This document shows positions 42,160 through 51,104 of a stretch of 53,805 bases of DNA, one piece after another. Position 1 is the first letter of the stretch; each line of letters begins with the position of its first letter. The notes under the pieces are model-generated. The model searched no databases. It saw only the letters and a program-made list of their open reading frames with translations, and was not told the origin of the DNA. The stretch lies in the NCBI GenBank assembly GCA_946553025.1, contig CAMNRM010000035.1:1-53805 (forward strand). Direction: 5' to 3'. Source of the stretch: an uncultured Clostridium sp. (GTDB lineage: Bacteria > Bacillota > Clostridia > Lachnospirales > Lachnospiraceae). The translations under genes and the position numbers were made by a program.

Positions 42160-42748
42160 TCTTTCCAATCTCCCTTGATTCGTCTTCCTTCTGCCCAATC
42201 TCCTGCGCCGCACAGGCAGCCTCCTTTACCAGTTCATCCAGGGAAAAACTGCTGTGATAGCCCAGCCCGAAAGCCATCCCCAGCCCGTAAAGCTGCGACA
42301 GGGTAAACGAGGATGTATTGGGAAATGCCTCTTCGTCCGCCCGAAACGCCAGCAGCACATCCGCCCTTTTGGCCAGCGCACTCTCCGCCCCTTCCGTCAC
42401 GCCAATCACGCAGCGATCCGCCTTTACCGTTTCCAGAAGCCGAACCGTTTCCGCCGACTCACCCGAGCGGCTTAAGACAATCAACGGCCGGGTGTCTTCC
42501 CTCTGCGGACAGCCATAGTCCAGCAGATCTCCGGTATTCACCAGTTCCGCCGAAAAATCTCCCTGCCGGTTCAGCAGCCACAGCGGAAGTTTCAGCGCAG
42601 ACAGCGAGGTGGAAATTCCTGTCATCACCACCGGACGGCGCTTCACTGCCGACGCTATAGTTTCCGGAATCGATAAAATCCTTTCTCTGTGTCCGGCAAA
42701 CTGTTCCGGCTGCTTTTGAATATCCCGAAATAATTTTTCCACTTCCAT
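42092..42748 (-). pseudogene. SIS-domain (sugar isomerase) gene truncated by an IS remnant
   Basis: 218 residues from ATG 42748 (GGAGGG upstream); family members have two SIS domains and ~330-350 residues. Residues 1-~197 hold the first SIS domain: VVMTGISTSLSALKLPLWLL, PLIVLSRSGESAETVRLLE, VIGVTEGAESALAKRADVLL, then the start of the second half. The last ~20 residues are encoded antisense to the transposase fragment and are not family sequence. The product probably lacks half its active site. It follows hyuB by 14 bases as the last operon gene. Confidence 0.75.
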
Positions 42749-42762
42749 ATCTTCCCTCCGCT

Positions 42763-44421
42763 TTATCGATAACCATAGAGTTTTTCTGCCATTTCGGGAC
42801 TTACCTTCTTACATGCAATATCCCCGGAAACCTTTTCTCGGTTCCGCTCCAGAGGATTGCCGTAGCCTGCGCCTCCGCCAAGCGCCATCTCCACCCGGTC
42901 GCCTGCGTAAAGCACGGCATGGCCCTTGGCCCGCATAGCTTCAACCGTCCCGTCCTTTCGCGTAATCTTTAAATAAGCCGGTGCCCCGTCCTGTCCTCCC
43001 CGTGCTCCCCTGGCCGGATACTTAAACCGGTCGGAGTAGAAGGTCATATCTACCTGATCTTTTAAAAACTCGTACTCGCGAACCGCCCCAAGACCGCCCC
43101 TCGTCCTGCCGGCCCCGCCGGAATCCGTCCGCAGATCGTAGCGCAGGACACGGAAAAACTTCTGGGCAATCTCTAACGATTCCACCGGAGAATTCTTGCA
43201 GTTTCCCAGCGGATCGTCAATTAAATCCGCACCGTCATTGTACATCCCCGCGCCGTAGCCGCCCCCGAGTTCATCACTGATGGCGACAAAGGAGTCCTCC
43301 CCCGTCCACTGTAAATTAATCTCCGTTCTCTGGTCGTAGCCCTGTGCCGGAACACGCTCCGGGAGCACCTCTTCAAAGGCTTTTAAAATCGACTGGAACA
43401 CGCGCATAATAATAATATTTCTTCCTTCCACCGGGGCAAATTCCTTTGGATTTAAGATACATCCTTTGGGTGCCGTCACCCGAATCGGCCGGTAAGCCCC
43501 GTCATTAATCGGAACGGACGGGTCGGTTAAAATCATCTTTAATGCCGAATAAGTCGCCGAAACCGTGGAGGCAATAGGACAGTTAATTGCCGTAACCACC
43601 TGATCGGACGTTCCGCCATAATCCACCTGCATAGTATCGCCCTTAACCGTAACCTTCACCCGGATAATAATCGGATCGTCGTGGATTCCGTCGTCATCCG
43701 CCATACATTCCCCAAAGTATTCCCCGTCCGGCACCTTGGCGATGGCCGAGCGCATGGCCCGCTCTGCATAGTCCAAAAGCTGTTCGGAAACTTCCATAAA
43801 GGCATCGTAACCGTAGCGCGAAACAAAGCCGTGAATTCTTCGCCGCCCGGTTTCATTCGCCACAAGCTGCGCATTAAAATCACCGATCGTATCCTTGGGA
43901 AGACGAAGATTTGCCCGAAGCATCTGCTCGAAAATCCCGCCGTTCCAGTCCCTTGACAGAGAAAATTTCATCGGGGTAAACCGAAATCTCTCCTCAAAAA
44001 TATCCCTTGCATACAGGTTAAACCCCGGCGAATGTCCCAGATCCGCATGGTGCCCTGCACTCCCGGAAAAAGCAACCAGCTTCCCCTCCTCCACTACCGG
44101 GGAAAACAGATAGACGTCCGACTGGTGCTGTCCCCCATTGTAGGGGTCATTTAAGATAATCACGTCATCCTCCGTCAGGGAAGACACATCCACCATGCGC
44201 AGCGCACCGGTGAGTGCCGAACTTACGGAATTCATGTGCAGCGGAATATTCTGGGACTGGGCAAGCACCCTTCCCTTGGCATCCGCCAGAAATGTCGATG
44301 CGTCCGCTGCCTCACGGATAACCGTGGAGTAGGCGCTGCGCAGCATATCCGCGCTCATCTCCCGGGCAACCGCAAGCAGGTTATTGCTTAAAATATTAAA
44401 TAATGCAATATCATTTGCCAT
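42763..44421 (-). CDS. Hydantoinase B / oxoprolinase-family subunit
   Basis: 552 residues. Family motifs: DVIILNDPYNGGQHQSDVYL, AFSGSAGHHADLGHSPGFNL, GEYFGECMADDDGIHDDPII, and the Gly-rich GGAGRTRGGLGAVREYEF. With HyuA it hydrolyses a cyclic amide or related bond using ATP (N-methylhydantoinase, 5-oxoprolinase and acetone carboxylase are relatives). The substrate cannot be told from sequence. The ROK regulator and SIS gene in the operon hint at a sugar-linked compound, an inference. Confidence 0.9.
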   Translation of the reverse strand: MANDIALFNILSNNLLAVAREMSADMLRSAYSTVIREAADASTFLADAKGRVLAQSQNIPLHMNSVSSALTGALRMVDVSSLTEDDVIILNDPYNGGQHQSDVYLFSPVVEEGKLVAFSGSAGHHADLGHSPGFNLYARDIFEERFRFTPMKFSLSRDWNGGIFEQMLRANLRLPKDTIGDFNAQLVANETGRRRIHGFVSRYGYDAFMEVSEQLLDYAERAMRSAIAKVPDGEYFGECMADDDGIHDDPIIIRVKVTVKGDTMQVDYGGTSDQVVTAINCPIASTVSATYSALKMILTDPSVPINDGAYRPIRVTAPKGCILNPKEFAPVEGRNIIIMRVFQSILKAFEEVLPERVPAQGYDQRTEINLQWTGEDSFVAISDELGGGYGAGMYNDGADLIDDPLGNCKNSPVESLEIAQKFFRVLRYDLRTDSGGAGRTRGGLGAVREYEFLKDQVDMTFYSDRFKYPARGARGGQDGAPAYLKITRKDGTVEAMRAKGHAVLYAGDRVEMALGGGAGYGNPLERNREKVSGDIACKKVSPEMAEKLYGYR

Positions 44422-44432
44422 ACTTTCCTTCT

Positions 44433-44484
44433 CCTTTTATTATCCTGCATTACTGTATCCTTTTATCATCCTGCATTACTGTTT
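44433..44484. repeat. 26-base direct repeat between hyuA and hyuB
   Basis: 44433-44458 and 44459-44484 are adjacent copies of CCTTTTATTATCCTGCATTA plus CTGT, differing at two or three positions. They fall in the 123-base gap of the hyuA-hyuB operon, where genes of this kind usually abut. Confidence 0.8.
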
Positions 44485-44544
44485 TTATGGTTCACAAAAA
44501 ATCCCTTTTCCTTTATGCGAATGCCCAAATAGCAGCATGGGGAT

Positions 44545-46596
44545 TTACTGTGCTGTGGTGCCGTCCCATTCCAGCAGAAGACTTCCGTTTTCCTGCAGAA
44601 ATCCGTCCCAGTGCTCCGGAATAAAACAGGTCGTTGTGTCGTCCTCCACAACCGCTGGGCCGTGAATCACTGCCTCGGCAGGAAGCTTTGACCAGGTATA
44701 AAAATCGCAGTCCTTCCATTTTCCTCCAATCAGCACCGGAGAGCGGGAGGATTCGTACTTATCCGTCACAGCACAGTACCTCATCTCTTCCAGAAGATGA
44801 TTATTCTGCGGGATAATGGTCTTTAAGCGGTAGTTGACAATCTCCACCTCGTTATCCGGCGAGTTGCAGCCGTACCGGGCAAGATGCAGACGGTGGAATG
44901 CCTCGGCAACCTCCCCGGCGTTTTCGGGAAGTTCGTCAAAATCTATCTGAAGTTCAAAAGCCTGACCGGCATAGCGTGCATCTATCGCGTATTTAAAAAC
45001 CATCGACTCCCGTTTAAACCCGTAGGAAACCATATTTTCGACGGCATTTTCCCGGATCTGGACAAACTGCTCCCGCAAAAGCTCCGAAGAGGTTTCCGCA
45101 CAGCGGCTGACATGGGTCTGCACATAGTCCCGGATAACGTCCGCCACCAGAAGGCCGAAGGAAGAAAGGATTCCGGCATAGCAGGGAACCAGCACACGGG
45201 TAATCCCCAGTTCCTGGGCAATATTTGCCGCGTGAAGCCCGCCGCCCCCGCCAAAGGCAACCATGGTGTACTGCCTTGCATCGTACCCTCTCTCGGTGGA
45301 AACCAGACGAACCGCCTGCATGGTATTTGCTTCCATAATACGGATAATCGCCTCCGCCAGTTCATCCGGCGCTGCCTGCACCTGTCCGGCCAGTTCGCCA
45401 ATCACCGTTCGGGCATTTTCCACGTTTAAGGGATAATTTCCCCCGGCAAAATGTTCCGGCCGGATAAACCCGCGGTAGGCAAGGGCATCACTCACGGTCG
45501 CCTGATCTCCGCCCCGCCCGTAGCAGGCCGGCCCCGGAACCGCTCCGGCGCTCTTAGGCCCTACCTGGAGCATACCGCCCTCATCCAGCCAAGCGATACT
45601 TCCCCCGCCCGCGCCCACGGTAACGATATCCAGCATCGGCACGGCGATTGCCGATCCGCCGATCTTATTCTCTGTAGAAACCAGAGGCTCTCCCCGGTTG
45701 ACCAGGCAGACATCGGCGCTGGTTCCCCCGATATCCAGGGTAATAATATTCGTAACCCCAAGCTGGCGTGCCATAAATGCCGCCCCGGTAACCCCCGCTG
45801 CCGGGCCGGAAAGCAATGTTCTCGCCACCTCTTTTCGCAGCGCACCCATAGGGATAATTCCGCCGTTGGACTGGGTAATAAAAATTTCTCCGCGAAAATG
45901 GCGGTTTTTCAGTTCCCCGTAAAGCTTCTCGATATAATTCACCATGACCGGAGCGATATAGGCGGTGATGGCCACCGTGCTGGAACGCTCATATTCCCGA
46001 AACTGCGGCAAAATCTCATAGGAAGCCGTGATAATCGCCCCGGGAAGCTCCTCCTCCAAAATCTCCTTCACCCGGCTCTCATGGGCAGAATATGCATAGC
46101 TGTGCAGAAAACATATGCCGACCGAAGATACCTCTTCCTTTCTTAATTCCCCGGCAATGGCGCGAACCTCATCCTCATTAAGCGCCTTCAGCACCTCCCC
46201 GTCCGCCGTAACCCGCTCCGCAACCGGAAACACCATGTTCCGGGGAATGATGGGCTTTGGCCTCTGGTAAAATAAATCATAGACATTCTCTTTGTCCCCG
46301 CGCTGAATTTCCAGGACGTCGGCAAACCCCTCCGTAACCAGAAGCGCCGCCTTCACCCCCTTGCGCTCTAAAACCGCATTCGTCGCCACCGTGGAACCGT
46401 GGAGCATCTCTCCCATATCCTTCCAGTCCCCAATCAGCCTGTCCGCCCCTTCAATCACCGCCTGTTCCGGCTGCGCCGGCGTCGAGGCAACCTTCATCGT
46501 CTTTAGCAGGGATTTTCCGTCCTGTTCCTGAAAATAAATAATGTCGGTAAATGTCCCCCCGATTTCCGCCGCAAACTTACGATTTGCCTTCCCCAT
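44545..46596 (-). CDS. Hydantoinase A / oxoprolinase-family subunit
   Basis: 683 residues. Actin-like ATPase motifs: KFAAEIGGTFTDIIYF, STVATNAVLERKGVKAALLV, IITLDIGGTSADVCLV, TVGAGGGSIAWLDEGGMLQV. The start is like other HyuA proteins. Phosphorylates or activates the substrate carbonyl for hydrolysis with HyuB. Lies 31 bases after the ROK gene, with GAAAGGAG upstream, so the regulator and enzyme genes form one transcript. Confidence 0.92.
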   Translation of the reverse strand: MGKANRKFAAEIGGTFTDIIYFQEQDGKSLLKTMKVASTPAQPEQAVIEGADRLIGDWKDMGEMLHGSTVATNAVLERKGVKAALLVTEGFADVLEIQRGDKENVYDLFYQRPKPIIPRNMVFPVAERVTADGEVLKALNEDEVRAIAGELRKEEVSSVGICFLHSYAYSAHESRVKEILEEELPGAIITASYEILPQFREYERSSTVAITAYIAPVMVNYIEKLYGELKNRHFRGEIFITQSNGGIIPMGALRKEVARTLLSGPAAGVTGAAFMARQLGVTNIITLDIGGTSADVCLVNRGEPLVSTENKIGGSAIAVPMLDIVTVGAGGGSIAWLDEGGMLQVGPKSAGAVPGPACYGRGGDQATVSDALAYRGFIRPEHFAGGNYPLNVENARTVIGELAGQVQAAPDELAEAIIRIMEANTMQAVRLVSTERGYDARQYTMVAFGGGGGLHAANIAQELGITRVLVPCYAGILSSFGLLVADVIRDYVQTHVSRCAETSSELLREQFVQIRENAVENMVSYGFKRESMVFKYAIDARYAGQAFELQIDFDELPENAGEVAEAFHRLHLARYGCNSPDNEVEIVNYRLKTIIPQNNHLLEEMRYCAVTDKYESSRSPVLIGGKWKDCDFYTWSKLPAEAVIHGPAVVEDDTTTCFIPEHWDGFLQENGSLLLEWDGTTAQ

Positions 46597-46627
46597 AATT
46601 TGCTTTCTCTCCTTTCTGTAATCTCAT

Positions 46628-47698
46628 CTATGCTTTAACAATCTGCACCGCCGCTTCAATCTTGCTCCGGCAGATGGAAATAATCCCGTCAAGGTTTTTC
46701 TCCGCGATAACCTTATCTACAATAATGGCAGGAATATAATCCTCCTGAATATATTTTGCAATTTCCCCGCGAATATCCGGGATGTCCTCCGGCTTTAAAT
46801 GCGGCGTTGCCACCACCATTAAATCCGGGTCAATCACACAGCAGATATTCACCATCATCCTTGCCGTAAGCAAAATCAGTTTTTCCCTTCTCTTCTCCTT
46901 TTTTGCTTCTTTCAGAGCATTCGCCAGCATAATATCCGCACAGCCGCACTGGCTGGCTTCCCGCTCATGTTCTCCTAAAGCCATGTAGGCCAGTTCCCCG
47001 GAGAAGCAGTTTTTACTGTTATAAAGCTTACGGTTAATCATCATCGCCGCACCGATATGATCGAGGATGCTGATGTAAGCCATGTTCTGGTGATCCTGGC
47101 GCAGAAACTTGCTGCAGGCACCCATCGTCGCGGATTTAATATCATTCTCTATCCAGATCGTGCAGGAATAATACCGGGCAATAACCTCCTTTAAATCCGC
47201 GCCCTCCCACTCCAATATGGCAGGAATATTAAAAATACGCCCGTTTGTCACCGTACCGGGAACAGCAATCCCAATAATTTCCATCTTCAGCCGATCAATC
47301 TTTTCCGTCATCTGCTCTAAGACCTGCAAAAGATTCTCCGTCCAGGTCAGCGCCGGATCTTTTTCATACACCCGGGCAAAAATCTCCTTTTCCATGATAT
47401 TGGTAATCTTACAGTGGAACTGCTCCCCCTGAATATAGATACAGACAATATATCCCTTATTCTGATTAACCTCATACACCCTCGCCCGGCGTCCGCCCGT
47501 ATAGGTGCTGATCCCCGTACACACCACCATCCCCTTCCCCTCTAAGTTGCGTACCACCTTGTTAATGGTCTGCAAACTAAGTCCGGTATTTTCCGCAATC
47601 TGCACCTGCGATATCCCCGGACTGGACGCAATGCTGTTGAATACAATCCCCTCATTAACCTTTTTAATCGTCTGCGGCTTTCCAACATAGGTATTCAT
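46628..47698 (-). CDS. ROK-family transcriptional regulator
   Basis: 356 residues. N-terminal winged helix (GISQVQIAENTGLSLQTINK, VVRNLEGKGMV) with the wing TYTGGRRARVYEVN, then a ROK domain (IIGIAVPGTVTNGRIFNIPA; IWIENDIKSATMGACSKFLR; FSGELAYMALGEHEREASQC with CGCADI). Relatives (XylR, NagC) bind a sugar or sugar phosphate and repress catabolic genes. First gene of the hyuA-hyuB-SIS operon with a palindromic operator in its leader, so it probably autoregulates. Confidence 0.9.
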   Translation of the reverse strand: MNTYVGKPQTIKKVNEGIVFNSIASSPGISQVQIAENTGLSLQTINKVVRNLEGKGMVVCTGISTYTGGRRARVYEVNQNKGYIVCIYIQGEQFHCKITNIMEKEIFARVYEKDPALTWTENLLQVLEQMTEKIDRLKMEIIGIAVPGTVTNGRIFNIPAILEWEGADLKEVIARYYSCTIWIENDIKSATMGACSKFLRQDHQNMAYISILDHIGAAMMINRKLYNSKNCFSGELAYMALGEHEREASQCGCADIMLANALKEAKKEKRREKLILLTARMMVNICCVIDPDLMVVATPHLKPEDIPDIRGEIAKYIQEDYIPAIIVDKVIAEKNLDGIISICRSKIEAAVQIVKA

Positions 47699-47733
47699 CT
47701 TGTTTCCTCATTTCCTGCTTGCTGCTTACTGCT

Positions 47734-47768
47734 ATTGCTTATTGCTTATTGCTTATTGCTTATTGCTC
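47734..47768. repeat. 7-base microsatellite in the ROK leader
   Basis: Five ATTGCTT units in tandem (last one ATTGCTC), preceded by degenerate GCTTGCTGCTTACTGCT. It lies in the 5' leader 36-70 bases before the start codon. Unit length is not a multiple of three, but it is outside coding sequence. Confidence 0.9.
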
Positions 47769-47805
47769 AGCCATTATAATTTATCCGTTTAACGGAAAGC
47801 AATCT

Positions 47806-47839
47806 TTATTAACAAACTTTATATACTTTGTTTAGTAAG
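47806..47839. promoter_or_regulatory. ROK operator candidate
   Basis: TTAACAAA (47809-47816) and TTTGTTTA (47827-47834) with flanking TTA/TAA form an AT-rich inverted repeat like the TTTGTTnA arms of XylR/ROK operators. It begins at the predicted transcription start. Confidence 0.65.
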
Positions 47840-47847
47840 TTGACCCA

Positions 47848-47875
47848 ATTATAACATATCTACAAATTTTGTCAA
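47848..47875 (-). promoter_or_regulatory. Consensus promoter of the ROK-hyuAB operon
   Basis: Minus strand TTGACA (47875-47870), 16-base spacer, TATAAT (47853-47848): both hexamers perfect. The operator lies just downstream. The remaining 47876-48106 is AT-rich with no credible gene. Confidence 0.88.
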
Positions 47876-48106
47876 GTTACTTTATCTATAATCGTGTATT
47901 TTGCTAAAAATAGTTTTGTTTTTTGGTAATTATGCCAGCTTTTTATATGGTTTTGAACTTTTTAAATGATAGATTGCACAATTTGCCTGAATGATACCTT
48001 TAGCCTATAAAACTGGTTTTGCTTCTCTGCAAAAATGCCATTTCCTATAACCTGATTCACCTTCACTCTAGTACAACAGCCCCCTTTGCAGGAAAAAAGC
48101 AACGCC

Positions 48107-48594
48107 CTATATTCCCATTTCCCTCATTTCCTTTAGCATAAATTCCTCTAACTTCTTCTTGTTCGGTAAATGCAGCATATAGGTGGATACGAACAACTGA
48201 TTATCCATTCCTGACAACGCATATTCAACCATCTGCGATCCCTTATCCGTGCAGAGCAGGATTCCGACCGGCGGATTATCACCCTCGGACATTTCATTCT
48301 TTTTATAATAACCAACATATGCATTGAGCTGCCCTAAATCCTCGTGCCGGAACTCGTCATTTTTCAGTTCAATAATCACGTTACAATGCAGCAACCGGTT
48401 ATAAAAAAACGCTCAAATGCATCATCGATTACCATAATCTCTCTTATATGAGAAAAGGAAAGGTGGTTTACTAGCAATTCCGGCTTCGTCATAAATTGGT
48501 GCGACGGCGTTGCACTTTTCGCAGCGTTTCCAGCTTTAACATTGATTTCTTTTATGCTGTCCGCAAGCAATTCAAATTTCATATTATCAGCCAT
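48107..48594 (-). pseudogene. DUF1016 / YhcG-type PDDEXK nuclease, deleted and frameshifted
   Basis: Two overlapping frames make one broken gene. The 5' part (ATG 48594) ends HLSFSHIREIMVIDDAFERF, from the DUF1016 N-terminal domain. The 3' part begins NRLLHCNVIIELKNDEFRHE, then DLGQLNAYVGYY, the C-terminal nuclease core. The middle (~150 codons, including NWSVREL-type sequence) is missing. The frame changes at a run of seven T (minus strand) near 48402-48408. Intact relatives are ~340-residue nucleases linked to defence and restriction loci. Confidence 0.8.
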
Positions 48595-48715
48595 TGTCTA
48601 CCTCAACTTCCTGTTCTGTAGCAAATAATGCTGGCTTCTCCATTATTTTTATCCTTTTATCTTATTTTCGGCAATATTAGTTTTTGCCGAATTTTAATCG
48701 AATTATACCGTTTTA

Positions 48716-48980
48716 AGGATGGCATGTTAAGTATCGTTTTACAATTTTTACCAATTTCGCAAACCTGTTATTACAGATAAAAAATTTCCCAAACTCCAAG
48801 ACGGCATGGCGTGTCAAAATATTAGAAGAAATGGTCAATAAACAAATCGAAGCACTGTTGCGAAAAGATATTTTATATATAAAAGATGTTTTTATTCCTG
48901 AAGTCAGCAAAAAAACACTGGAAAAACCTGCGGCTGCGGGGTATTATGAGAAGGTTACTGACATGATACACAATAATTGA
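48716..48980 (+). pseudogene. Open C-terminal fragment of an unrecognised protein
   Basis: A frame open for ~88 codons to TGA 48978-48980 without an ATG or SD. It reads NFPNSKTAWRVKILEEMVNK, then QIEALLRKDILYIKDVFIPE, and ends YYEKVTDMIHNN. It looks like real protein (helical, charged) but I do not recognise the family. It lies next to a broken DUF1016 gene in a decayed patch. Confidence 0.4.
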
Positions 48981-49066
48981 ATTGCTTCTTTTACCTTTCT
49001 TAGAAAAATCAAATCAAAATAAGCGAACACTACATCCCTTCTAAAAATGCAGTGTCCGCTTTACTT

Positions 49067-49092
49067 GTTACTGTTCACACGTTCACAATAAC
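49067..49092. repeat. Dispersed 26-base near-palindrome, copy 3
   Basis: GTTACTGTTCACAC then GTTCACAATAAC, followed by GGGCAAAAA as in copy 1. It lies just downstream of the second PAP2-like gene. Confidence 0.7.
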
Positions 49093-49118
49093 GGGCAAAA
49101 ATCCATAAAAAACTTCTC

Positions 49119-49784
49119 TCACCCAAAAAACTCTTCCACACCAATCTTAAATTTCCTTCCAACCCTGTTCACGCTATAGATAAGCAGCATATCCAGCCCA
49201 AGGCTCAGCAGCCATCCCCAAAAGACATCAATCACCGAATGCTGCTTGATAAACACCGTAGAAAGACTGATTCCCACGGTAACTGCCAGGGACAGCGCCC
49301 GTATCTTCCGCTTCTTTCCAAACGCCTCCGAATGGCAAACCGCCAGATGGATAGCCACCGTACTTGACACATGAATCGAAGGGCATACATTCCTGGGCGG
49401 ATCGATATTTCTGAGGAAACGGATAATCTCCGCACACATAGTTTCACTGCCAATCTCTTCCCGAAGCATCAGGCCGTTAGGCCAGATAAGATAGATAAGC
49501 AGACAAATCGTTGCCCCGGCAAACATCACCAGACACAGTTCCATGTACGCCCTTTTCTCCCGAATCATAAAATAAAACATGAAAAAAGGCACCCAGAAAT
49601 ACCATAAAAAATACAGAAAGACAAACCATTCATTAAAGGGAATCCATCCGTCAATCACGGAATACACAATCCATCTTGGTTCCGGTCCAAAGTTTTGCAG
49701 CATAAAAAAACCGGCCAGAAAAACAAAAAGATAAAGTCCGGTCAAACAGTAACGATGTGTTTTTATCCATTGTACAATCTTCAT
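49119..49784 (-). CDS. PAP2-like integral membrane protein 2
   Basis: 221 residues, paralogue of 24617-25270. Five or six transmembrane helices. Shared landmarks: DGWIPFNEWFVFLYFLWYFW, RNVCPSIHVSSTVAIHLAVC (motif 2) and STVFIKQHSVIDVFWGWLLS (motif 3). PAP2 motif 1 is not recognisable. Probably acts on a lipid phosphate or transfers a head group; substrate unknown. Confidence 0.8.
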   Translation of the reverse strand: MKIVQWIKTHRYCLTGLYLFVFLAGFFMLQNFGPEPRWIVYSVIDGWIPFNEWFVFLYFLWYFWVPFFMFYFMIREKRAYMELCLVMFAGATICLLIYLIWPNGLMLREEIGSETMCAEIIRFLRNIDPPRNVCPSIHVSSTVAIHLAVCHSEAFGKKRKIRALSLAVTVGISLSTVFIKQHSVIDVFWGWLLSLGLDMLLIYSVNRVGRKFKIGVEEFFG

Positions 49785-49860
49785 TCAATTCTCCAAATCT
49801 AATTCTCTAAATCTAATTTTCCAATCTAATTCTCTAAAATTCTAATACTCTATCCGATAT

Positions 49861-50688
49861 TTATCTTAACAGACAGCAGGAAACCACATATTCTCCATCA
49901 AGTATCGTCTGGAAAAACCGCCATGGAAGGTTAAGCTTTTCTTCTCCCAGGCGGCAGCAAAGAACTTCTTTCATTAAAAAATATTCCTGCTTTTGTTTCT
50001 CTTTTTTCCCTGGAAACAAGCGCCGAATATCCGGATTTTCTGATTTCTTTTCCCCTTCCGTAAGGATGAATTCCAGGGTGGTAAAGTCTACCGACAGCCC
50101 TTTTCCAATCGCCTTAACATAGCTTTCTTTTAATGTCCAGAGCCGGAAAAAATCCCGATACCAGCTGTTTTCACCGCCGTTTTTTTCACTTTCTTCCAGA
50201 AATATCTGCTCCCCCGGGGTCAGAACCCGCCGGGACATGCTTCGCTTTACCGGGCGGATGGCTTCCACATCCACCCCCAGAGGAGAAGTTCCCACGCCGC
50301 AGACCACCATATCCTTCCCATGGCTGATATTAAAATGAATCTGCGGATAATTTTTTAAAAAAGGCTTTCCAAGTTCCTCCTTTTCCAGTTCATCCTCCAG
50401 ACAAAATTCCGCTTCCGTACAGGAAAACTCACCGGAAAATTCACGAAACAAACTCTCCTTCAGCAATTCCAGCCCGGCACGATGTTCCCTCTTATGTTTC
50501 TCATTTCCCTGTATCCGTTTTTCTGTTTTCTCTGTTTTTCCTGTTTCTTCCTCACGGCTGCTTTCGACAGAAAATCCACCTTTTATCAGGCTTCCCTCAC
50601 GGCTATCTCCGGCAGAATATTCCCCCTTCTCCAGATTCCCACCACCATCCCCCAAAGAATCTGCAAATTTCTGGAAATACACAGCCAT
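49861..50688 (-). CDS. 4'-phosphopantetheinyl transferase (Sfp-type)
   Basis: 275 residues from ATG 50688, one base after the stop of the preceding gene, so coupled. Family motifs: IHFNISHGKDMVVCGVG, LGVDVEAIRP with the Mg-binding Asp and Glu, and FRLWTLKESYVKAIGKGLS with the WxxKE-K motif. It moves phosphopantetheine from CoA to carrier proteins. An insert of ~50 charged, Ser/Glu/Lys-rich residues near the N-terminus (~30-85) is not typical. No carrier or synthase is adjacent. Confidence 0.9.
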   Translation of the reverse strand: MAVYFQKFADSLGDGGGNLEKGEYSAGDSREGSLIKGGFSVESSREEETGKTEKTEKRIQGNEKHKREHRAGLELLKESLFREFSGEFSCTEAEFCLEDELEKEELGKPFLKNYPQIHFNISHGKDMVVCGVGTSPLGVDVEAIRPVKRSMSRRVLTPGEQIFLEESEKNGGENSWYRDFFRLWTLKESYVKAIGKGLSVDFTTLEFILTEGEKKSENPDIRRLFPGKKEKQKQEYFLMKEVLCCRLGEEKLNLPWRFFQTILDGEYVVSCCLLR

Positions 50689-50689
50689 C

Positions 50690-51001
50690 TCAGCTTTCCC
50701 ACTCCCTGTCCTCAAACTGAATTTTAATGGCAGAAATCCTTCCGCTGATCACTGCCCATTTCCCGTCCAATTGTTTGGGGACTTCGATTACGGACTCGGT
50801 GTGTACCTTTACATCAAAAATCATGGACTGTTTTCCGGAAGCTTTTGCCCGGAGCGGCTCCTTTTCATCGGATAAATACAGGGTTCTTTCCCCTAACCAT
50901 AAGCCATAGATTTTTCGGTCTTTTTTTGTTAAATTATACTCCTTGGGAACCCTTAATTTCGTCCCGGAAACCTTTACTTCTGCTGTGCCGATAGCAAACA
51001 T
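50690..51001 (-). CDS. Unrecognised small protein, possibly AbrB/MraZ-like fold
   Basis: 103 residues, GAAAGGGGAATGG upstream. Two strand-rich halves look alike: VSGTKLRVPKEYNLTKKDRK and TESVIEVPKQLDGKWAVISG. This pattern recalls swapped-hairpin DNA-binding folds (AbrB, MraZ) but key residues are not conclusive. It is coupled to the Sfp-type gene. Function unknown. Confidence 0.5.
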   Translation of the reverse strand: MFAIGTAEVKVSGTKLRVPKEYNLTKKDRKIYGLWLGERTLYLSDEKEPLRAKASGKQSMIFDVKVHTESVIEVPKQLDGKWAVISGRISAIKIQFEDREWES

Positions 51002-51104
51002 TTTCCATTCCCCTTTCCTGTAACCTGTTTCTATTCTAACAAGTTTTTTTCTTTTTGGGAATCCATTTTAGATAAATTTAAGGAATGTTTTTTTCTGCTG
51101 CGGT

